A stretch of 64,000 bases of DNA from an uncultured Lachnospiraceae bacterium (GTDB lineage Bacteria > Bacillota > Clostridia > Lachnospirales > Lachnospiraceae), in contig CATLHM010000006.1 in the NCBI GenBank assembly GCA_949949005.1, forward strand, positions 1 through 64,000. The letters are read 5' to 3'. The notes below the pieces were generated by a model that saw only the letters and a program-made list of their open reading frames with translations, was not told where the DNA came from and searched no databases. The position numbers and the translations under genes were made by a program. Every line of letters begins with the position of its first letter. Positions within the stretch are counted from its first letter, which is position 1. Shown piece by piece: positions 58,370-64,000 of the stretch.

Positions 58370-60067
58370 TCAGCGGGTTGCTTTCCAGGCCTCATACTGA
58401 GCGTCAAACTCATCCTTCACATTCTGATAACCGGCATCATAACATTTCTGAATCATCTCGTCCAGAGTAGCGTCCACATCCTCCACAAGACCCAGCTCCA
58501 ACATGGGAACATAGTCCATCAGCACAGTCTTAACCGCCGCTACATAAGAGTCCACAGGAACCGTATCGAATACAAAGGTGATGGTGGGATTGCTCTCCAC
58601 TCTCTCCTCCCATGCGTCAGACACAACCTGCATACGGGGGTCTGCGCCCGCTTCCTTCAAATCGCCGTTTTTGATTGCCCAGGACGCGGAAATGGAAAAT
58701 GCGGCATAATCGGTAGACTTATCCAGCTCCGTATAATAGCCTTCCTCATCAAGGCTGTAGTGCTCGCCTTCCACACCAAGGAGAAGAAGCCTGTTCAAAT
58801 AAGTATCAAATTTCATCAGATCAAGAACCATACCGGCCCTCTCAGGGTTCTTTGAGCCCGCCGCGATTGCCATATCATTGTTGGAAAAAGCCTCGCAGCC
58901 TACAAAGTGATCGGTGGTCAGATCATAAATCGCGCATTCAACCCCCTCGCTTCCCTCGGCCTGCTTCATATAGGTAACCACAGAGCCGTTCCATGCAATA
59001 GAAGCTCCCTGAAGGGCTCCGAAAGCGTCGTCGTCTGTCACCGTGTTGGTCAGGGCGCTGCGGCTCCAGCATCCGGCGTCCGCCATCTCCTTCATATCCT
59101 TTGCATAGGCACGGAATTCATCGGTTTCATAGACAAGGCTGATTTCATCCTTTTCCGGAAGATCCCCGTCCCAGGAGTAGATCATATCAAAATAATCGCT
59201 GTCCAGGGCAAGGAAGGTGTCAAACTGCTGACGGTACACATCCCAGAGCTCGTTGTTATCCCCTGAGGAGGCCAGACCGTAAATACCGCTCTCCGGCGTT
59301 TCCTTCTCAGCCATGGTAAGCATAAAGCTCTTGTAATCCTCCCATGTTTTCAGTTCTCCAACCCCGTGCTTGTCAGCCAGATCCTTTCGGATGGCTACGA
59401 TCTTACCCATGGGCTGGGCCACGTTGGAGGGAACCGCAATGGTCTTTCCTGCGATGGTGGTCTCATCCCAACTGTCTTTATCCTGATACTTGTTTGACAA
59501 AGGCATACTGGTTGCAATGAAATCGTCAGTCAGCTCATAGAGCGTCCCCTTTGCCGCCTCCGTGTACATATAGCACCAGGGAGCCGTAAAGATCAGATCC
59601 ACCTGCTCGCCCCCTGCCAGCACCAGGGAATACATGGTCTGATAATCGCTCCAGCTCATGAAGGTCACCGCCAGCTCTGTGTTAAAGGGCTTTAAGTAAT
59701 CGTTTGCCAGTCCCAGAACCTTTTCCCAGTCATTGGGAGTATCGCCGATCAGATACATATTTACCGTGTAGGGATCGCTTAAGTCCACGCCGCTATACAT
59801 TTCCGGAGTTGCCGTGATGGTTCCCTCCCCCACTGCCTCCGGGAGCCCTTCCAAAGAGGCCCCACCTGCCGCATCGCCTGAATCCTCTGTTCCTGCTGCA
59901 TCCGCCGTATCTCCTGCCGCCTCCTCACCGGAGCCTGCCTCCTGGGAGCCGCTCTCCGAGCTGCCCGTGCCGCCTGTGCTGCCGCCGGAAGAATTTCCGC
60001 ACCCGGAAAGCATGGTCAGCGTCATACCAAGAGTCAGAAACATTGCTAATAACTTTTTCTTTTTCAT
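58370..60067 (-). CDS. Carbohydrate ABC transporter substrate-binding lipoprotein (LplA-like)
   Basis: This is a 565-residue extracellular sugar-binding lipoprotein. The signal peptide ends at MLSGC (Cys about 23), then a Gly/Ser/Glu/Ala-rich linker to about residue 70, then the binding domain with a C-terminal DUF3502-like part. It belongs to the LplA type, which binds oligosaccharides of about two to several units. It is the third gene after two permeases. No dedicated ATPase is here, so a shared MsmK-type ATPase is expected. Confidence 0.9.
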   Translation of the reverse strand: MKKKKLLAMFLTLGMTLTMLSGCGNSSGGSTGGTGSSESGSQEAGSGEEAAGDTADAAGTEDSGDAAGGASLEGLPEAVGEGTITATPEMYSGVDLSDPYTVNMYLIGDTPNDWEKVLGLANDYLKPFNTELAVTFMSWSDYQTMYSLVLAGGEQVDLIFTAPWCYMYTEAAKGTLYELTDDFIATSMPLSNKYQDKDSWDETTIAGKTIAVPSNVAQPMGKIVAIRKDLADKHGVGELKTWEDYKSFMLTMAEKETPESGIYGLASSGDNNELWDVYRQQFDTFLALDSDYFDMIYSWDGDLPEKDEISLVYETDEFRAYAKDMKEMADAGCWSRSALTNTVTDDDAFGALQGASIAWNGSVVTYMKQAEGSEGVECAIYDLTTDHFVGCEAFSNNDMAIAAGSKNPERAGMVLDLMKFDTYLNRLLLLGVEGEHYSLDEEGYYTELDKSTDYAAFSISASWAIKNGDLKEAGADPRMQVVSDAWEERVESNPTITFVFDTVPVDSYVAAVKTVLMDYVPMLELGLVEDVDATLDEMIQKCYDAGYQNVKDEFDAQYEAWKATR

Positions 60068-60193
60068 AGTCTCTCTCCTTTTCTTTTTTTATCAGGATGG
60101 TCTGCAAAGCGCAGCATCCCTTTTAACTGTACCGCCCTTCCATGAAAAAAGGAGGACAGGCAGTTATTTACACTTTTTCGTTTCCTTTTCAGG

Positions 60194-61105
60194 CTATCCC
60201 TTCACCGCGCCGATGGTAAGACCCTTTACAAAGTAGCGCTGTACGAAAGGATAAAGAAGGACGATGGGCCCCGTTGCAATCACGGTCATGGCCATCTTCA
60301 TACTCTCCAGAGGCACCGTAGGCAGGGCAATACCGGATTTCTCCGCCACAATCCTCATGGCCTCCGCACTTCCCAAAACTCTTTGCAGGTAATACTGCAG
60401 CATAAACATATCTTCATTTGTGATAAAGAGCATGGAATTATACCAGTCGTTCCAGTAAGCCAGGGCCGCAAAAAGGCTTAAGGTTGCGATCAGGGGCTTA
60501 CTTAAGGGAAGAATCAGCTTTACATAAATGGTCATATCGTTGGCGCCGTCGATCTTGGCTGATTCCGTGATGGCACTGGGAATGCCGGCCATAAAAGATT
60601 TTGCAATAATCATATTCCACACCGAAAACATCAGGGGCAATATAATGCCAAGATAAGAGTTCTTAAAGTTCAGGTAGCGGATACACATCATGTACCAGGG
60701 CACCAGGCCGCCGCTGAACAGGGTGGTGAAAAAGAAGAAAAAGGAAAATTTATTTCTCCAGGGAAAATCTTTTCGAGACAGCACGTAGCCCGTCATGGTT
60801 GCAATTAAAACCGCCAACGCCGTTCCAACCAGCGTAACCCCAATGGTAGTCCCGTATGCCTTTAAGATGGCAACAGGGTTTTTCAGACAAAGCATATAGC
60901 TCTGAAGACTGAAATCCGTGGGAATCAGCGGATAACCGTTCCGAATCAGAGAGGCCTCATCCGTAAAGGACGCCACAATGATCAGGTAAAAGGGGATCAC
61001 ACAAACCAGCGCGAACAGCCCCACCAGAATATATCCCACAATATTTACGGAAAGCTCATCCCTGCTTAAATGGTGGCCGTCCTTCATAATCTTAACCTTT
61101 GACAT
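60194..61105 (-). CDS. Carbohydrate ABC permease (LplC/YtcP type)
   Basis: This is a 303-residue permease with six helices and an EAA-like motif (A-I-T-E-S-A-K-I-D-G-A-N). AAGGAGGG precedes ATG. Second gene of the importer operon. Confidence 0.92.
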   Translation of the reverse strand: MSKVKIMKDGHHLSRDELSVNIVGYILVGLFALVCVIPFYLIIVASFTDEASLIRNGYPLIPTDFSLQSYMLCLKNPVAILKAYGTTIGVTLVGTALAVLIATMTGYVLSRKDFPWRNKFSFFFFFTTLFSGGLVPWYMMCIRYLNFKNSYLGIILPLMFSVWNMIIAKSFMAGIPSAITESAKIDGANDMTIYVKLILPLSKPLIATLSLFAALAYWNDWYNSMLFITNEDMFMLQYYLQRVLGSAEAMRIVAEKSGIALPTVPLESMKMAMTVIATGPIVLLYPFVQRYFVKGLTIGAVKG

Positions 61106-61118
61106 TGTACTTCCCTCC

Positions 61119-62063
61119 TTAATATAATGCGTAATCCGGGTCTGCCTTTTTCACCAGCTTGTTACAGATGGTGATGGTCACAAAGCAGAGGATGGACTGA
61201 TAAAGGCCTGCGGCGGCAGATACTCCAATATCGCCGGTATCAATCAGCAGACGGAATACATAGGTGTCGATTACATCTGTCACAGGCTGCAAGATAGCGC
61301 TGCTCTTTACCGTCTGATAAAACAGACCGAAATCTCCCCGGAAAATATTTCCAATTGCCAGAAGCAGCATAATCATCATGGTAGGCAGCAGCGAAGGAAT
61401 GGTCAGGTAACGGATCTTCTGCCAGGCATTGGCCCCGTCAATGGAGGCCGCCTCAAACATCTCCTGATCCATGCCGGTGATGGCCGCCAGATAAACCACG
61501 GAGCCGTACCCGGTCTGTTTCCATACCTTCAAAAAGATCAGCACCGGCGGCCAGGCGGAAGGGGTATTGTAAAGATCAAAAGGCTGGCCGCCCAGGGCTG
61601 TTACGATATGGTTGAAAACGCCTCTTTCATAGTTGAAAATGTTGTACATGATTGCGCCTGCCACTACCCAGCTTATAAAGTAAGGCAGAAACATGAAGGA
61701 TTGCGCAACCTTTTTGAATCGTTTGCTGAACAGCTCGTTGAGAAGAATGGCGCTCCCCACCTCGCATGCCATTCCCAGAAAAATAAAGGCAACATTGTAA
61801 AGCAGTGTATTTCTTGTAACCTGTCCCAACTTCCCTGAAATCATCAAGGCCTTGAAATTATCCAGCCCGTTCCAGGGGGAACCGTAAATCCCTCCTGCAT
61901 ACTGATATTTTTTGAATGCCAGAACGATACCGGTCATAGGTATGTAATTGAAAACAACCACATAAATCAAGGCCGGAGCCAGCATGGCAAGAAGCATCCA
62001 GTGCCTCCTTACGGTTTTGAAAAACGGCTCTTTGTACCGTTTCGCATCCGTTTCCTTTTTCAT
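61119..62063 (-). CDS. Carbohydrate ABC permease (LplB/YteP type)
   Basis: This is a 314-residue permease, six helices, with EAA-like FEAASIDGAN. ATG 62063 has GGAGG 9 nt upstream and is better than GTG 62072. First gene of the importer operon, after a candidate operator. Confidence 0.92.
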   Translation of the reverse strand: MKKETDAKRYKEPFFKTVRRHWMLLAMLAPALIYVVVFNYIPMTGIVLAFKKYQYAGGIYGSPWNGLDNFKALMISGKLGQVTRNTLLYNVAFIFLGMACEVGSAILLNELFSKRFKKVAQSFMFLPYFISWVVAGAIMYNIFNYERGVFNHIVTALGGQPFDLYNTPSAWPPVLIFLKVWKQTGYGSVVYLAAITGMDQEMFEAASIDGANAWQKIRYLTIPSLLPTMMIMLLLAIGNIFRGDFGLFYQTVKSSAILQPVTDVIDTYVFRLLIDTGDIGVSAAAGLYQSILCFVTITICNKLVKKADPDYALY

Positions 62064-62134
62064 CCTTTTCACCCTCCTTCTTAAGATTGCAACGCCAATT
62101 TCTCACTACATCCGGCGTTTTGCTTACATAAATA

Positions 62135-62194
62135 ATTATAATTAAAAAATTTGCACAAAACTATTGACAATCGCTAATAACTTTAGATAAAGTT
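62135..62194 (-). promoter_or_regulatory. Promoter region and palindrome before the importer operon
   Basis: TATAAT (62135-62140, minus strand) lies 72 bp before the ATG, with no good -35 at 17 bp. The perfect dyad AACTTTAGATAAAGTT (62179-62194) lies 39 bp upstream of it and could be an activator or repressor site. The rest of 62195-62310 holds only a hairpin GTGCGCC/GGCGCAC (62295-62313). Confidence 0.5.
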
Positions 62195-62322
62195 GTTGGG
62201 TAATATAGCCAAAATTGGGACTGTTTTGCGCAATGTGTGTTGCGCACCCTACGCATTACAACGTTCCGCATGTCTCGCGAACTGCCCTTAGAAAGTGCGC
62301 CCGCCAGGCGCACCACTAAAAA

Positions 62323-62353
62323 AACGCCTCCGGGTTCTATACCCGAAAGCGTT
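62323..62353. terminator. Terminator of the Rpn-like gene
   Basis: The stem AACGC/GCGTT with an inner CGGGT/ACCCG is followed by TTTTTTT on the minus strand and TTCTTTTT on the plus strand, 42 bp past the Rpn-like stop. Confidence 0.8.
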
Positions 62354-62395
62354 CTTTTTATATAGTGCTACTTCCTTTGTATCGTCTTTTGGTGA

Positions 62396-63400
62396 TCAAA
62401 CATCTTCATTCGCAAGCACACTGCAGATCTGCCCCACATCATAGCTCCCCACCTGCTTCTGCGCCGCGATCACCTTCTCTACCTCTGAAAGCTCCTCTTC
62501 CAGTTCGTCGGCAATCACCTCTACCGATTTATTTTTGATCAGCTTTTTGCACACGGTCTGTACCAGATGCTGCCGCCTTCCCTGGATGATTCCTTCCTCT
62601 ACCCCTTCCAGCTTCATGTCCACAAACGCCTTGCACATATCGTATTTCTTATCTCCGTTTTCCATACTTTCGTAATCCTCCTTAATTTTGACCTTTGCCA
62701 CTACCTCAATCAACTCTCTGGTATCACTGTCGATCTGGCGGTAGGACTCCTTGTCCGTGTCCATTACCTGTTTCAGCTTTTCTTTATCCCCACAGTAACG
62801 CACCACCTCAAACAACTGGCGCAGGCCTGTGTGGTATTCCTCAAACGTATCGTGCTCATGGCAGTCGTAGAGGTTCAACCTGTAGTTCGTGACGAACTCC
62901 TTCATTTCCTCATCAATCTCCAATAACTCATGCAGACACCTTGCTCCGTCCCAGGGGTGTTGTGTCCCACAGTAGACCACCAGCGTGATGATTGGTATAA
63001 ATTTTTCGTCCCTGGTCATTCCCGAAAAAAATTCGTCTGTTCCGATACACAGATCATGTTCCTTTTCGTGCGCCAGCTTTTTTTGTTTCCATTGTCTCTG
63101 ATAGCTCAGGCTCTCCGTCAGCATATTGCGAAGAACCATATGATAATCTACAAAGGTCTGGTTTTCCACAGCCAGGATATGAAACAGCCTTCCCTTCCAC
63201 ATACACGCCCTGTCTACGATTGCCCGGAAATTCTTCCGCGCACCGGCCTCCTTTCCCAGATAAACAAACTGCGCATCCGCCGGTTCCAGTTCCTCGGGCT
63301 TTACCACCTGCCGTCCCTGAAACAAAGCACCGTTCACCTGATCGGCAAATCTGTGATTGTCATCCAGATAGTCAAACTGATATTCATCTTTTTTCCCCAT
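62396..63400 (-). CDS. Rpn-family PD-(D/E)XK putative transposase/nuclease
   Basis: This is a 334-residue member of the Rpn-like family: R-L-F-H-I-L-A-V-E-N-Q (nuclease Glu), FIPIITLVVYCG and a helical C-terminus ending in a low-complexity E/V region. It is distinct from the copy at 40.4-41.5 kb and has no G-I-S-Q repeats, though E-G-V-E-E-G-I-I-Q-G-R is a possible relic. No inverted repeats mark it as a transposon. The region 63401-63674 is otherwise AT-rich and without features. Confidence 0.82.
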   Translation of the reverse strand: MGKKDEYQFDYLDDNHRFADQVNGALFQGRQVVKPEELEPADAQFVYLGKEAGARKNFRAIVDRACMWKGRLFHILAVENQTFVDYHMVLRNMLTESLSYQRQWKQKKLAHEKEHDLCIGTDEFFSGMTRDEKFIPIITLVVYCGTQHPWDGARCLHELLEIDEEMKEFVTNYRLNLYDCHEHDTFEEYHTGLRQLFEVVRYCGDKEKLKQVMDTDKESYRQIDSDTRELIEVVAKVKIKEDYESMENGDKKYDMCKAFVDMKLEGVEEGIIQGRRQHLVQTVCKKLIKNKSVEVIADELEEELSEVEKVIAAQKQVGSYDVGQICSVLANEDV

Positions 63401-63674
63401 TTTACCTCCCTTATCATGTCAAATTTTTTGTATATGGCTGCAATAAATGCTTAAGCAGCCCTTTCCATATAAGGGATTCCTATGAGAATAGACGATTGTT
63501 CACAGACGTGAGATCAGAGTTTCAGATTCCCAGATATGTTTGAAATCATGATAGCACAGCTTATTATTTATTGTAAAGTATTTTAGAAATATTTTATATT
63601 TGCCCAGGTTCTTTTATTTTCCGAAAAAATATGCTAAATTAATACCAGATCATTATAGAAAGGAATCCGAAGCA

Positions 63675-64000
63675 TTGAGTGAATTGAAATGGGATACCAG
63701 ATTTAATATCGGCGTGGACATTATTGACAACGCACATCAGCGGCTTTTTTCGATTGTCGGTAAGCTTCTTAATCTGAATACAGACGAATCGAAACGGCAG
63801 CACGCCTGTCAGGAGGGAATTAAGTTTTTTAAAAGCTATGCCCTGAAGCATTTTTCAGAGGAGGAGGCCTATATGTGCTCCATAAACTACAGTGGATATG
63901 CCGTACATAAAGGCCTTCATGACAATATGTTAAAAAACACCCTGCCCGCTCTGGAAAAGGAGCTGGAGGAACAGAATTATTCCCCGGAGGCGGTTCAGCA
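63675..64000 (+). CDS. Bacteriohemerythrin-like protein (partial, runs off the window)
   Basis: This incomplete protein (at least 108 residues) has the hemerythrin iron ligands: H-Q-R-L-F near residue 21, HFSEEE near 60 and VHKGLHD near 80. Such proteins bind oxygen or protect anaerobes. The start is a TTG at 63675 with AAAGGAA 9 nt upstream; no ATG fits. The gene continues beyond 64000. Confidence 0.85.
   Translation, partial: MSELKWDTRFNIGVDIIDNAHQRLFSIVGKLLNLNTDESKRQHACQEGIKFFKSYALKHFSEEEAYMCSINYSGYAVHKGLHDNMLKNTLPALEKELEEQNYSPEAVQ

Overview
The window looks like a chromosomal segment from a flagellated, carbohydrate-degrading member of the Lachnospiraceae (Clostridia). This is inferred from strong AGGAGG-type ribosome binding sites, moderate GC, lipoprotein transporters, many glycoside hydrolases, rubrerythrin, an L-box, and several AAA/PD-(D/E)XK genes typical of gut Clostridia. 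The genus cannot be fixed from sequence alone (Eisenbergiella- or Hungatella-like is a guess). No rRNA, tRNA, CRISPR array or intact IS element was seen.

Layout. 1-3 kb: methionine ABC transporter metN-metI-metQ. 3-6 kb: Ltp-repeat surface protein and a BlaI/BlaR1-type pair with two clear operators. 6-11 kb: AAA/PD-(D/E)XK protein, AEC transporter, S4-domain YlmH-like protein, tandem GNAT. 10.9-13.9 kb: the highlight, an apparent invertible DNA switch. Two 33-bp inverted repeats enclose a tyrosine recombinase gene and a sigma-D/sigma-28 promoter. Beside it lies a csrA-like gene that overlaps a flagellin gene. In the orientation shown the promoter points away from flagellin (OFF) and its transcript should stop at a T-run just past the left repeat. 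14-15 kb: mazE antitoxin with a nonsense-mutated mazF. 15-18.4 kb: GH2 enzyme and MFS permease. 18.4-20.3 kb: structured repeats and a split HipA-like pair. 20.3-25 kb: flavin/PNPOx proteins, two decayed ATPase genes and a full AAA/PD-(D/E)XK gene. 25-32 kb: MATE pump and a lacI-xylB-DUF4867-isomerase sugar operon with its operator. 32-34 kb: NhaC-family transporter under a lysine riboswitch, so probably a lysine transporter. 34-40 kb: YhcG-type protein, then a two-component system divergent from a lantibiotic-immunity/bacitracin-type ABC transporter. 40-48 kb: Rpn-type nuclease, queC-yhhQ-queF, a second metN-metI, GH5, an acyltransferase-like protein. 48-52 kb: rubrerythrin with PerR box, carbamate kinase, GntR-ABC operon. 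52-62 kb: glycan locus (sulfatase, GH53, LacI, GH2, LplABC-type importer). 62-64 kb: Rpn-type protein and the start of a hemerythrin gene.

Themes. The carbohydrate genes form two systems: an operon for one pentose or deoxysugar, and a larger import-then-cleave locus whose enzymes lack signal peptides and therefore act in the cytoplasm on imported oligosaccharides. Three families of small dispersed palindromic repeats show compensatory base changes between copies, and several conserved proteins carry in-frame 12-15-bp minisatellites.
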